The notes: generated from the letters alone by a model not told the origin. A stretch of 64,000 nt of DNA from Trema orientale (GCA_002914845.1 JXTC01000062.1:817717-881716); one strand, 5' to 3'; counted from the stretch's first letter, positions 24,967 through 37,900 are shown. Made by a program: numbers and translations.

Positions 24967-25189
24967 ATGTCTTTTCTCAGTCTTTCAAAACACAAATAAT
25001 CACGTTTTACAAAAAAGAAAGAGGAAAAAAAAAAAAAAAAACCTGATGAGCAAGTTCACATCTTAAAGATAAATGTGAATGTAGGAAACCAAAGCCCAAT
25101 AAGGAGAAGGCAGTGAGCATTTATTAGCAAAAGGTGTATAGAGAAAGAAGTTTTAAAACAAAAACAACCAATCAAGCACTAATGATGTA

Positions 25190-25470
25190 ATGATGAAATT
25201 GGGCCAATCAAGACGGTGGTCTCCTATCTCTCTGCCCAAAAGGGGGGCCCCACACTCGGAGGGTCCCCTACCCTTAAGCATGCGGGGCCCACCCCTCCAC
25301 CCTCGGAAACAAACAAAAGCACTATGGTTCTCTAATTACGTTACCCCAAAACACAAAGCTTCCGACAATCATTTTCTCTACCTCTCAGGACTCTGCCCTA
25401 TATATGCTCTCACCAGAGAATGTCTACTCCCTCTTGTACACCTCCTTCTATTCTAGGTAACGTTTTCAGT
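25190..25470. other. GC-richer block with TATA box and possible splice donor
   Basis: A locally GC-rich stretch is followed by CTATATATGCTC (about 25397-25408) and by TATTCTAG|GTAACG near 25457. This looks like a promoter, short first exon and donor site, but no downstream coding exon is recognisable. Evidence is by shape only. Confidence 0.25.
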
Positions 25471-26389
25471 TTTTTACCCTCCCCCCAAATTTGCTATACT
25501 CTATTCTTCTCTGTAAGAACTTTCAATGTAGAAACTAGAAAAGAAATGTTTTTATGGTAAATGTTTTAAGTTTATGTGTTGTTTATTTATTACATGTGAT
25601 TCTAGAATTATTTTAGGATTTGTTAAATAATTATATATTCTAACATAATTTTATATTTAGCAACATCGACTATCTATAAGATTTCATATCACGTAAGTAC
25701 AAAGATAAATTTATGTCACTTTAATTAGATTTTTATCAAATTTCATTATTTTTATATATTTTATTGAATATATTATTACTATATGATATAATTTGACGTA
25801 CTTCATCTGTTTTAGTAACTAAATTAACTATGCATTTCTTTTTATCAAAAAAGAATATATAGGATTACTTATTTGTAGTGGCCAACAGTAGAAAAATTAC
25901 ACTAATATAGAATCAAGTATGTTGACTCCACATGATTTATTGCCGGTTCAAGTCATTAACTAACTTTGTTATATATGATAACGGGTGAATGTTCAATTAC
26001 AATAACCACCAAGTGAACTAAAGGAGGAAAAAAAAAAAAAAAAAACTTGGCATACTACCATTTCAATTTGTTGTTTTTCGTAATGGTAATACATAATCTA
26101 ATAACCACATAAATAATATAATTAATAATGCAATTTTTGATTGACGAGCTATATCAAAGTGATATAACAACTTAATCCAATATGGATGCTTTATGTGACA
26201 CTCTGATGAGTGGCAAAGTCTCCTTAGAAATAAAACATGTTCTAAATGAATAGGTTTTTCTAAAATTAAACGCCTGCCCAATTGGTTTTTATATTATGGG
26301 AGAGACAAGGACCTGACCTTCTTTATGTCAGCTTCAACCAAACAAGGGACTCATTCCATCATCACCATTAGCCACAAAAGGCCTCAATT

Positions 26390-27130
26390 TCGAAGGACCA
26401 TTCCTCTCTCTCTGTCCATCTATCTCAACTCTCAAGTTTGTGTAAATCTCCCACTTTAAGTGCGCGAGAATCAAGGGCATGATCTTTTTCTACTTATATC
26501 CAGACACGTGTCACTTCCTCGATGTTGATTGATGGGTCAATCAAACGGCGGTCATTTTGAGAGGTGAGGGGGCTGAATGCCGGTCCTAGAGGGGGCAACT
26601 ACCCGGACGAGTTCAGAAGCTACCAATTTTTTTTTTTTTTAAAGTCAGTCTATGGTCGGAGGTTTGGCGAGGGGCCCACTCTTCTGGTGGTGGGGACCAT
26701 GATAGGGGTCGTGTGGTCCCCACTTCTGAGGTCCTTTGGATTGCCACGTCATCGGTATGCTGGGTGGAATGATGACTGTGTCAGGTATGCTGATGGAATC
26801 ATACGTAATCACTTGGAACTTTTTTCTCTCTACTTGGGAGGTAAAACTGGTAAAGCGCCTAAGTGGTGTCTGGTTTTGTCCTTTTCAATTTCTGTGTTTT
26901 ACACGTGTCTGTTTTTCTCTGTTGGTCGGCTTGCACGTGTGAACTGGACTTCAAACAAAAATGGGTACCTGGACTATAAACCCATAAGCCCATTGATCGC
27001 CACAATTGGGTTTGGCCTGAAATGTAACATCAAGTATTGGGCCTCTCAAATGGGCCACTTAGTCAAAAAAAGAGAGCAGTTCTCACTTTCCTATCATGAA
27101 GTGAAAATTAGGCCTTGTACGGTATTTTTA
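26390..27130. other. G-box-containing GC-richer block, no recognised gene
   Basis: Three CACGTG motifs (26505, 26902, 26934) occur in sequence richer in GC than its surroundings. A 193-codon open frame on the plus strand (26564-27145) begins in a poly-T-disrupted region and resembles no family I know. I read it as chance. The block may be regulatory. Confidence 0.3.
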
Positions 27131-27420
27131 GAAAAAAAAAATTGAAAAATAAGGTGGATTGTGTCTTTTGTAGATCTAGTATGGTTTTTATTAGAAAAAT
27201 ATTATTTTCAAAAAAATATTTAGAAAAATACTATTTTTTTAAATAGTAATTCAGGAACTAGTAACTAGTAAATAAAGGTATATATAACTGGTAACTAGTA
27301 ACCGGTAACTAATTTCTAAAAATTGATAACTGGTAACCATAATCATTTTAAAAATGATATTTTTCTAAAAAAAAATTAAAAAGTGATATTTTACTAATAA
27401 AAGTCGTAAGGAAATTAGGG
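27130..27420. repeat. Dispersed AT-rich repeat with GGTAACTAGTAACC motifs
   Basis: Short repeats of GGTAACTAGTAAC are set in an AAAATATTATTTTC-like background. A similar background recurs at 37.37-37.64 kb and 43.44-43.62 kb, suggesting one dispersed non-coding family. Confidence 0.45.
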
Positions 27421-28350
27421 AAAAAAAAACCTGACATCCGTATTTTTATAATTCTTTTAGGTTTTATGGGTAAAAGTGTTGAAAACCCTATGATGAAAGG
27501 CATCGAGGGCCAATGCCACCATCAAAGTCTTTGTACAACACCATTGACATAACAATATTTGCTTAATACTATTGGTAAACCCAATCTTTCTATTCAAAAA
27601 GCTGAGCTTGATAGTAATTCTTTACTTGACCTAGACAAATGCGAAAATGTTATTTGGGGGCTTGAGCACTAGTAGTAGTGGCGGCTGCGGTCCATATACA
27701 TATTTTTTTTGGTGTCAATGTAGAGTGGACGAATCCGTATAGTTACAAGAAGAGCCATAAGCCACTCAAAAGTGATTACTATATCAACTGGCTGAATTCT
27801 TTGCCAAACATTTTACATAGTTGTTTAGTTTATTTCATAGAAGTGTGGAGGTCCGAATTTCCAGCCTCAACATATTCGAGACTTGTGTGATTACTATTTA
27901 GGTTAAACCTACGATGATTTGAATTATTTTAGGTACTTGTTCCATTTATGTCTCATGAAGAATTCTCCTAGTCCTAGGCAAAAAAACACTTGGGCCTCAA
28001 GCAAATCTGTTTGTTTGTTGCTGTTTTCTGGAATAGAGAAAGGTATAGGGATAAAAGTTAGTTTATACGGATAATCTCTGGGTGACTTTGCGTACCTCAT
28101 ATGTGTATTAATTCCTCTCAAAATGGACTGGTCATACACACTGATTGCCGTAGCAGTCACAACTTATGACTTTTTATATGGGGGCAAGTGGACACATATC
28201 CCACCGAGCCCTTGGTGACAACAAATTTGTCAACAATTATTTTTATCATTATGTGGTAGCTTAATAGTATAAGGGTTAGAAATTAGGCGATTCTAGCTTC
28301 AACTGTTCAAGCATGGACTTTGGACTACACAAGGTCCATTAGCTTGAGTT

Positions 28351-28477
28351 GTGACTAACGTAGTCATTTATTACTCAAATCACAAAAAGTGACCAAAGTT
28401 TTGTATATGTTGTGGTGACTAATGTAGTCATTATTACTTTAATCACAAAAATGGACCGAAGTTTTGTTTATATGTTA
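28351..28477. repeat. Imperfect tandem repeat, 64-bp period
   Basis: Two copies open with GTGACTAAYGTAGTCATT and share AATCACAAAAA and AAGTTTTGT. Non-coding. Confidence 0.75.
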
Positions 28478-29639
28478 AAGATTAATCTGTCTTAAACTTA
28501 TTTGAGTCTTGATGCATTGTACTCGAGATGACCTTTTAATCTTATTTCTTTGCTTGGTGGGTATCAAAACAACAGCGCATTGCACTTGCGACTTGGGCAA
28601 GTTGGCAAAAGCAAAAATAGTAGTCAAGTTTTGTACTTATCACTGTTGTATTTGGTAGTGTACACGTCCCATTTAAATAAACTTTTTTCTCAAGTTCTTA
28701 TCCAATTCAATAGGACAAATTTCTAGAAAGAAAGGAGATTAAAAAAGCAAGTATTATAATAAGGAGACTCTACGTTGTAAATATTATACTCAATCCACGT
28801 CGTGTTTTCTAAATGTGAAAACTTACTAAATATTAAATAAAATAATAATAACAATACACAAATTTGACAAATTAAATTTTAACTTGAATGTACAAATTTA
28901 CAAATACTCGATAGAACATAGAACGAAACATCCTATAATATCAGATTATTCAGTGTCAAAACAATTTTATACATTGTCATTGTCAAAACAATTTTATACA
29001 TTGTTAGTGGCTATCTATTATCATAAGAAAATTGTTTCAAATAACAAAAACTTCAACTAATTTGATTCAACCTCATGTGACATTTTTCCACATGCTGAAC
29101 GACAAATTAATAGGATAATTACAAAATCATCATTAGATTTAGGGGTAAAATGCTTAATTTATCCTCTCTGTTTTTATAGATAACAAAAATATCTCATTGA
29201 ATTGACAAATCAATACTAATTTCACCACTCCATTTAATTTGAGCGACAAGTGAATTGTAATTTGTTAATCCGATAAAATATTTATTATTTATGAAAATCG
29301 ATTGATAAATTGAACATTTTTAACTAAATCAAATATACTTTTGTGGTTATTTCTAATTTAATACTCCTTTAACATGCTTAGATCCAATCAAACGCAAAGA
29401 ACCGCTGTCTATACCAATCATTTGTTACCCATATCAGGTTAACATCTCAACCTTTATTGCACAACTTGCCAACTTGTTAATTTCAGCTTTTGCCCTTCAT
29501 ATCTTATATTATAAACTATATAGAGCATAGTAAAGAGAAGGTTCCCTTTCAAAAACAGAAAAAATAATTAATTAAAAAAGAGAAGGCCAATTATGTCATT
29601 TCATTCTATTTGGGTCCTACCCTTTTCGGTTTGCCTCTC

Positions 29640-30542
29640 TGTGTTTTCGCTTTCTCAAGAACTGAAGAAGCTCAGCTCAGAACCAAAGCCAAAGAACCTA
29701 AAGAAGAATTTCACAAGTTTCACTTCGATGTTTTAAAGCTCAAAATCTCACTGTGATTGACCCAGTTTATAAATTTTTCTCATTATTTTTTATAAGGTGA
29801 GTTGATTTTTTCGAATTTCCCATTCAAAATATTCTTTCCCTGTAGAACCCTTGAATTTATTTATTTTTATTTAATTTTTTTTTTTGTATGATTCTAACAA
29901 AAACCCAATTGAATGAATCATTTATTTTTAGTAGTGCCCATCTTAACCAATTATGATTCTAGTATTCTGCTCTTTGTTAATTACTATTTAGAATCAATAA
30001 TTATGTATACCCTTTATATTTTTTTTTGGTTATTCTGGTATTTAGATTATTCATTTATACCATTTTGGATGATTTGTTATGAACTTGGCTTGTTTTTATT
30101 ATTTTTTTAATAGTCTTTAGCTGCATTTATCGTCTAAATAACAATTGAGTTGTACTCATATCTGAATAAGGGGATTGTGTATAATTAGATGTTATGTCTA
30201 GTTGATTTTGGTGATAATTGAAGTAAATAAATATTGATGATTTAGATAAATGAAAGATTATAATCGAGTAGTGTTTATCAATTATCTGGAAATGTACTAG
30301 CTTATGGCTAGAATGTTTGAAAAGATGCACAGTTTTAATGTAATTATTTGCTAGCATTGCTCCGGTGCATCTTGAGATGATATATTTGAAATTTGATTCG
30401 TGTTCGAGCTTTTCCTTTGAAGAAATGTTTTGTTTTCGTGAATCGATTATCTATTCCGAATCGGTTTTCAGTTGTGTAACAGTTTGGGGGGTTTGCAGTA
30501 TTGTTTCCATGAAGTATGAACTTTTGGTGAGCTTATTTACAC
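29640..30542 (+). promoter_or_regulatory. 5' leader with probable intron of the BTB gene
   Basis: A leader-like exon (about 29640-29797) ends in AAG|GTGAGTTG. The nearest good acceptor is GTTTGCAG at 30491-30498. The T-rich 700-nt stretch between them looks like a 5' UTR intron. The second leader exon (30499-30542) contains an upstream ATG at 30509 whose 24-codon frame runs past the main start and stops at 30583. Confidence 0.6.
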
Positions 30543-31838
30543 ATGGACAAAGGTGCAATAAACGACCCTTGCAGATTGGGTGAGCAGGGAAGAAATGACA
30601 CCATTATATGTTTGAAAAATAAGGAAGGAAGACCAGAATGGTTCTATTCCCACTCCTCTATTCTTACAGATAAGAGTAAATACTTTGCTCATCAGCTTTT
30701 GCGTCCAAATGCGAGTAATCTCATAGAACTTCAGTGCTCGGAGTTCAACTATGATCATCATGTCAAACTTTTGAGGCTGCTATATCTTCCTGCACATTTG
30801 ATTTTGGAGTCCTTGGATTCAGTTAAATCTGCTCTAGGTGTACTTGAGTTAGCTGTTTCATTTCAATGTGAAGAGATCATAGGGTGCTGCATCCAGTACC
30901 TGGAGGCTGTTCCTTGGGAAGACAAAGAAGAGGAAGACATTTTAAAAGCAATCTCAAAACTGGGTCCAGTAGCCATGCCTGTATTAGCCAGGATCCAACC
31001 TGTGGATTTAACAGCAACGAAAAATGTTTTCGTGTCAGCAGTTTGCTTTGCCATGTCTATTAATGGACCTTGTCCTCCATTTGGTGATGAGCTGAAAAGT
31101 TCTGCTCAGGAACAAGTTGAATACATGCTTGGGGAAGATGAGGACTTACCATTAGTCACTGCAGACGATGAAGTAAGATCTGTAGTAAGAACAGGTCTTT
31201 CCAAGATATGTAAATGCTTTGAACAGGAATTGTCTTCCTTGCTTTTGGAGTCTAATCTTGCATCTGACACTGCAGAGGCAAAAATTATGCATTGTTTATC
31301 GGATCTCGAATGGATGTGTAACATACTCCCTAAGATGGATTTGATGAAAGATTTTGTTTCTAACTGGGCTGAAATCTCTGCCAATGTTTTAGGACTTGTT
31401 GAAGATCAGAAACTTGATTCTCTTATGTGGGGTTTGAAGACTAAGCTGATAAAAGTTACTGCTAAAGTCTTGGATGCAGTTGGCTATGGTAGTGTGATTC
31501 TTCCTGCACCTTGCCGGGTCACATTACTAAAGACATGGCTCCCATATATAAGGAAAATCAAACCCCTTTTGGATTCAAAGGGCAATGAGGAGAATGGTTT
31601 TCCTTACAAGATGGACGAAGACCTGTGTCAAAGCATTGAAGGGGCGATTGTTTCATTGGTGCTGTCTTTGCCGTCAAACGATCAAGCCGATATTTTCGCA
31701 GACTGGATGAAAGCTGATCAAGTTCAGTATCCCGACTTGAGTGAGGCTTTTGAGGTCTGGTGTTTCAGAACCAAGTCTGCAAAGAGAAGATTGATGGAGG
31801 GGTTGAACAAAGTTGGCAATGCCACTATTAGTCTCTAA
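30543..31838 (+). CDS. BTB/POZ domain protein, At3g05675-like
   Basis: A single uninterrupted 431-codon frame. Residues ~17-115 form a BTB/POZ domain (RNDTIICLKNKEGRPEWFY, YSHSSILTDKSKYFA, then a hydrophobic ELAVSFQCEEIIGCC). An acidic loop (PWEDKEEEDI) and a long helical C-terminal part with Trp-rich segments (LEWMCNILPKMDLMKDFVSN, AFEVWCFRTKSAKRRL) follow. This arrangement matches the plant BTB/POZ group named after At3g05675. BTB domains dimerise and often dock to Cullin3 ubiquitin ligases, but a substrate is not known to me for this group. Start: the first ATG of the conserved frame. The coding part is intronless, with a probable 5' UTR intron upstream. No lesions seen. Confidence 0.92.
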   Translation: MDKGAINDPCRLGEQGRNDTIICLKNKEGRPEWFYSHSSILTDKSKYFAHQLLRPNASNLIELQCSEFNYDHHVKLLRLLYLPAHLILESLDSVKSALGVLELAVSFQCEEIIGCCIQYLEAVPWEDKEEEDILKAISKLGPVAMPVLARIQPVDLTATKNVFVSAVCFAMSINGPCPPFGDELKSSAQEQVEYMLGEDEDLPLVTADDEVRSVVRTGLSKICKCFEQELSSLLLESNLASDTAEAKIMHCLSDLEWMCNILPKMDLMKDFVSNWAEISANVLGLVEDQKLDSLMWGLKTKLIKVTAKVLDAVGYGSVILPAPCRVTLLKTWLPYIRKIKPLLDSKGNEENGFPYKMDEDLCQSIEGAIVSLVLSLPSNDQADIFADWMKADQVQYPDLSEAFEVWCFRTKSAKRRLMEGLNKVGNATISL

Positions 31839-32560
31839 AATATCGATAGTTTAATGCTACTGTAAAATTTGTTGCATCAAGTATAAAGGATGGTAGTTTT
31901 CATTCTTAAGTAATTTGATATGAAGCTCTTTTAGACTTTTCTTAATTTTTCTGATTCTTTTTTCTTTCTAAATATAATGCTCTCTGAATATCATAAATTG
32001 CCAAGGCATGGTTGTGAAAGACCGGTAAATTTTGGTCTTATAATTCTTGTACAACTAATGAATTGATATCAAACCACTAATATTCTAATGAAAAATAACA
32101 AATTTTAGAAAACTTACTTGATAATTCCAATTTTTTTTTTCAACTAGAACAAGAAAATTCCCCAATATATAAGCTAATGCATATTCAAATCATTTATAAT
32201 TGATTAATCACAACACAGAAAACAAAGAAAATATGTTAAATTTATGGAACAACAAGTGATTAAATTCTGAAAGACCAGCTGAGCTTAAACCACCGTCAAT
32301 ACGACCAACTCCAGATTTTAACCCAATGACCCGATTTATAAGAGGCACCCCAACACGTAGCCTCCTCGGTTAACATTTACCATTGCTTTACTGCCACTAC
32401 TTATCGAATTGCGAGTAATAGCACAAAACACCCAATGATCGATACTATTTTTTTTTTTTTTGAAAAAAAAAAATAAATTGAAATTTTCATTCAACAAATA
32501 AATAATTCAGTACAATAATCGAAATATAAATACCATATTACATTAAATGAATAATCGACA
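31839..32560. other. 3' flank of the BTB gene
   Basis: T-rich 3' UTR-like sequence follows the stop, with AATATAATGC and ATGAAAAATAACA runs. Nothing else is visible up to the repeat-rich stretch beyond 32.5 kb. Confidence 0.45.
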
Positions 32561-32894
32561 AAACTGTTGTATTTGACCAATGGTTTGGGAGGAAACACAA
32601 AACCTAACGAGGGGTATAACTTGAGCTTTATAAGACATATCTTTTTTGCTCTTCAAATTCATCCTTCACCACCAGAGTTGGTTCTTAAATTGCATAAATC
32701 AATCTTGAACCACATTGAATCTTCCAAATCTGAACTAAAAAAACTTCGAATCTAAAAAGAAAACATTTCACACAAATTTATAATCAGGTGAACAAAACAT
32801 CTATAGATCTAAATGTAGGGTAGCTCATACCTTCACATATAGAGAAGGATTATTAAAAAAAAAAAAAAGAAAAGAAAATAACAAAAGAAAAAAT

Positions 32895-32990
32895 CTCGGT
32901 CGCCCTTTGCGACCGAGGGAAAATCTTGATGTATGAGATGAAAAAGATTGACCGAGGGAAAATCTTAATATATGAGATAAAAAAGATTTC
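32895..32990. repeat. Perfect short hairpin and two-copy direct repeat
   Basis: CTCGGTCGC and GCGACCGAG (about 32896-32918) form a perfect 9-bp stem around CCTTT. The right arm then opens a direct repeat GACCGAGGGAAAATCTT, present at ~32911 and ~32951. No gene context. Confidence 0.6.
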
Positions 32991-33728
32991 TTAAGAGAAG
33001 ATAATGATGGCTAAGGATACTACTTTTTAATGGTTATAACTTATATACACATTTAGTATAGAGTAGCCTTCTAAAGGAGGAGCTATACGAGTTTTCTCCA
33101 TATAGAATATGGTAAGAATTGAAACTCGTACGGAAAATCTAGTAATCGTTGAAACTCATTTGAATAAACCTCTTGTATTGCCTAATATCCATCAGATCAT
33201 CATCGGTACCCCACAAGCTTTTGGAATTGGAAACTTAAGAAAAAAGAACAAAAGGTCTTACAATTATAAGACAAAACTCCCAACACAGTAGAAACTCTCA
33301 CTAGTGAAAGACAATAATCCCAAAAATAGAGAAACAGTATAGTTAGTTACAGATGAAATTTAGTAACAGTTGAAAGCCATCATAGAAAATCCTAAAAGAA
33401 ATTAGGGTGTTCCAATCTCAAACTAATTCAAATCTCAAACAAAGTATAAACTCATTTCACTCAAAGCACAAATCCATATTCACACAAAGAGACACCATAT
33501 AAATATATAGAAAATCATCAAGGGATTCTAATTTTTATCTCAACTTTTTAATAACAGCTTGTGTGGCATATGAACTAACCACAATTCAATAAATAAATAT
33601 CATTAAAATTAGTTATGATAAAATCTAACTGATCAATTAACTAGTAATAACTCACATACCAAATACGTTGATATTAAAAATTTGAGATAAAAATTTAGAT
33701 TCTAGCTTCATCTATATATATATATTTT

Positions 33729-33900
33729 AGTAATGCTATGTGGCACCTTAAGATACCTAGTACCATATGATGTGTCAGTTTCTTACCAGGAGATTACAAT
33801 TAATACTCTAAGTCCCACCTGAAGTGTCACTTTATTCTCCAGTAAAAAATTGTTACATGATGTAGTACTTAGTACTTTAAAGTGCTCCATAACATTACTC
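33729..33900. mobile_element. MITE with ~50-bp inverted ends
   Basis: The left end AGTAATGCTATGTGGCAC pairs with the right end, which reads GAGTAATGTTATGGAGCAC on the other strand. Similarity continues inward for ~50 bp. Non-coding. Confidence 0.7.
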
Positions 33901-34132
33901 ATATATAAATGAGACCAATACAATGGACAAACTCGAAACCAACAGAGGCCAAAAAGGAGGATGATGCCATATTTAGATTTATTGACGCTCTGTAATTAAT
34001 TATTTACTAATGAGAGCAATGAAATAAAAAATGAAACAGGTGCACACTAGATTTATAGTAGTTCATTCTCAAATAAGTGTTCACTATAATGAGAAGGGAA
34101 ACAAGAAAAATCTCACACCTCACGTCTCTTAT

Positions 34133-34641
34133 GGCATGTTTATTTTGCTGTAATTGTAATCGGAATAAATAAAAGAAAAAATGAATGAGAATAAAATAAA
34201 AAAGTATGGGAATCATTATTTGTAGTATGTTGTTTACTTAAAACTAATAGGAATGAGAATCATATTTATTAGAATACTATTCATTTGTTTACTTAACCCA
34301 AGAAAAGTAATGGTAATGTGTTATATTTACTAAATTATCTTTTTAAATGCATGTATGATTTAAAGTAGATAAATTTTTTAGGGGTAAAATTATATTTTAC
34401 AATTTTAATAATTAAAAAAGAATAAAGAAGTGTTTACAGGTAATCAGATTCCTTAGGGTGTTGGTGAGAGAAGTATAGAAGTGTTTACGGGTAATCAGAC
34501 TCCTTAGGGTGTTGGTTCCCATTCTTTTCTCCTAAATTTGTATAGGTCCCACATATTTTTTCCTTTCCCATATTTTAATAAACCTTTGTGTGGGAATCAT
34601 TACCCCATATACCATTCCCATTACTCTTTAGTAAACATGCT
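34133..34641. mobile_element. Inverted-repeat element with internal duplication
   Basis: The ends GGCATGTTTATTTTG and, on the other strand, AGCATGTTTACTAAAG are inverted relatives. Inside, GAAGTGTTTACRGGTAATCA followed by CTTAGGGTGTTGGT is present twice (about 34427-34464 and 34480-34515). Non-coding. Confidence 0.55.
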
Positions 34642-34822
34642 ATTAGACTCAAAGACTCTTTCTGTAGTCTCACTCCTCTAAATTGGCATGCTAATGTCCT
34701 TTGAATACTAAGAAAACTAGGATAACCGAATACATTTGTGAAATTCGCAAAATACCCTCTCTTTTTTTTTCTTTCCTCTTTAAGGTATAATGCCCAAAAT
34801 ACCTTTACTAATAATTAATTAA

Positions 34823-34974
34823 GGAGGCGCCTATAGTAAGGGCGCCCCTACGTAAGGCCCCTGTTTATACACCGTTTGATGGGAATCTGTGGAGAATCTG
34901 TTTATACACAGATTCCCATCAAACGGTGTATAAACAGGACCTTACGTAAGGACGCCCCTACTGTAGACGCGCCC
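34823..34974. mobile_element. Snap-back MITE: near-perfect ~68-bp inverted repeat
   Basis: The left arm (34823-34891) and right arm (about 34905-34974) are near-perfect inverted copies that include TACGTAAGG and TTATACACCGTTTGATGGGA, leaving a loop of only about 13 nt. The flanks carry an ATTAATTA direct repeat (34814-34821 and 34975-34982), a plausible 8-bp target duplication. It is GC-richer than its surroundings. Confidence 0.85.
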
Positions 34975-34989
34975 ATTAATTATTAATGA

Positions 34990-37900
34990 AATTTTCTTTT
35001 GGCGCTCCACTCTTGGGATGGGGTTTATCACCTCTCTTTTAACCCTCGTTTCAAGTTTTCGACTTTACTGTGAATATCGATCTACCTACATGTTACATGG
35101 CGATTTTTTATCAGCATAATTGGGCTACATATCTACACATGTACGATCAATTTATTAGTTTGACATAAGTTTGTATACTAAATTTAGACAAAAAAATTTG
35201 GATTCTATGTGAAACCATTGAAATCAGGAACAATGATATGTACATTAAAAATTAAAAACGCATATGTGCGAAGGTTTTGCCGGTTTGATGGATTCTGCCA
35301 AACTAACATTGATACAAACTCGGATTGGAGTTGGTGTTGGTGGGGCCTTGGAATCATTGTGTTCTTTCTTCATTATGTCCAACCCACCGACCAGTTGAAA
35401 AACTAATGGCAACAGCACACGTTTTGCATTTTTGTGAACGAGTTTGGTTATATATATATATATATATTTTTTAATTATAAAGAACACTTGAGATATAAGC
35501 AAGTTATTTTTAATCATATGCGTTAAGATAGAGATGTAAACAAGTTTGGTATCAAGTGATATTATACAGTGTCAAACTAGTCGGTGTTTGTTTTTTCCCC
35601 CTCATTTTGTTTGGTTCCACGAATCTCGTATTGGATCACAGTAACTATTATTATTATTTTTTTGGTAATGCACAATAACTATTATTATTATTGTTGTTGT
35701 TGTTGTTGTTTGGGTCCTAAATGAACAATAGGATCTCAAAGTTATTATTATTATTTTTTTTTTTTTTTGAGGTAACCGAAGGTCTATTCAAGTTCTAATC
35801 ATATGGTTGTTTGTAATTAAAAAGAAAAGACCAAGGATAGGTTCGATCCTATTGATAGTGAATATAATATATATTGTATGGATATATTATTTTGATATGT
35901 GTAACAACTAACAAGGATAGACAACAAGGCAGAGCTTGATGATAGCTAATTTTTGAGGCACGGTTTATGGGATTTGTTATGATAAATTATGTTTTGAATT
36001 CTATTCATTTATCATATAGGAAATAAATAATTATTGCACGATAAAAGTTTACTTCAAAATAAAATAAATTAAACAATAGTGCTTCACCAAAAAAAAAATG
36101 TTTGCTTCACCAAAAAAAAATGTTTCTTTCTCTTTCAGAATTAATTTCATCCACCTCTTCAATTTTTTAAAGTTTCCACATCTTAATGCTCGAAACATTA
36201 TTTGTAATATTTTGATTTTGTTTGGAACTATTTATGTTTTATGTTCTTTACTTCTAAATGTGAAATGGATAATGGATATTTTGTCAAATATTATCTTGAT
36301 GACTTATTCGCCCTAATCTTACTTTTAAACAAAACATGCAAATGTTGCCAAAAAAAAATCCTACATTTATTTAGTGTTCTTAAAGGACATTTTTGTCACT
36401 TAAAAAAGTATTTACGTTAATATTCATTAAATTTTTACCAGAAATTAAGGGTGTTTAGAAAAAATTGACACTTCCTCAAAAGAGAGAAAAAAAAAAAAAC
36501 TTGCACGCTTCCGAAACTAGTCAAACCACACCAATCCGTGTAATAATTTACAAAATCTTTAAACCGCATTGCACAACAAGCACCTTTTATATGGTATTTT
36601 AAGTAATTTTTATTTATTTTTTCAACTTTTTGTTTAGAACTTTTGTGTTATAGATTGTAAATTTATAACTAGAATGTAATTGATTTTTTTTGTTCTTCTG
36701 AAATAATTAATTACATAAACAAATATTAAATCATAATCTATAAAATTTGTCAAGCCTAATTTGTCAAGTACAAGTCATTAAAAATTATTACTCAAATCGC
36801 GAAAATCAAACTGTATTATTTGAGATGGGCATTAAACCACAGTTGCACTTGGCGTACTATATAAAAAGTGCAATTGGCAAAATTAAACAGCAAATACCCT
36901 TAAAAATTCGGCATGTGATATGTATACATGGACTAGATAATACAGTATGATATATTAGAAATCAGAGTGCTCAAATAAAATTACTCATTTTAATTCCGGA
37001 GGACAAATTAAATCAATCCTAGAAGAAATGACAATTATATATGGTAGTAACCTCAAAAAAATTTATGTTCCAAATTTGACTTAATTATTAAAGTTTCTCC
37101 ACTCATTTTTGGATACTACTTGTTATTTTTTTGAGAAAGTATCTTCTTAGACTAGAAATAACTTTCGAAAATGAATGATATCTTACCACATTATAGATTA
37201 TACTCATTGATTTATTTAATATGGTTAATTTTTCTCTAATAAATAAAAAAATTCAATGGCCAAAATAAGGTACCGAATTATTTATAGTTAATGCTACATA
37301 TCTCACGTATTAACTCATGAGGAAATATGATTTTTTATGATAAAGTTTTAAAAGAATTGAAAAATCCCGTATTTTTATTTTTATTTTTGAAAAATATTGG
37401 AACTATTTAAAAAATACCACTTTAAACATATTTATAAAAAATATCACTTTTTCACTATTTGATAGGATACTTGAGGTAATTGGTCAAGTTACTTGAGGTA
37501 ATCAGACTAGTTACTTCAGGTAACTCTTGATGGTTACTTCGAGTACTTTTAAAAAGTATCAATTTTTAAAAAATAGTATTTTCTAAATTTATTATAAAAA
37601 GTGGTAATTTTCTAAACAAATCCGGAATTTCTCAAAAATTCCAGCTCATTCGAAATTTTTCAATTTTTCAGGGAAAAAGACACCTAGTACTACCTTTTGA
37701 TAAATAATACCAAGAATACTATGTCCAAATTTTTACTTATTTTTGTATTACTTTTTTTTTAGAAAAATAACAAATTCTTGCTAAGAAAGACCAAATAACG
37801 TCTTAGAATTTCCATTTTTTCTTTATTCTTTTTGCTATTTAGTTTACTTGTAGCTGATCACTCTTAAAACTAATTACCAATTTATTATTAGAAATCATAA

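Noticed and set aside
26564-27145. 193-codon open frame on the plus strand
   Set aside because: It starts in sequence disrupted by a poly-T run, has no recognisable domain, and lies in a GC-richer block where long frames arise by chance.
35245-35517. Overlapping frames on both strands at 35.2-35.5 kb
   Set aside because: No recognised motif, and the frame ends in a TA repeat; not enough to support a gene.
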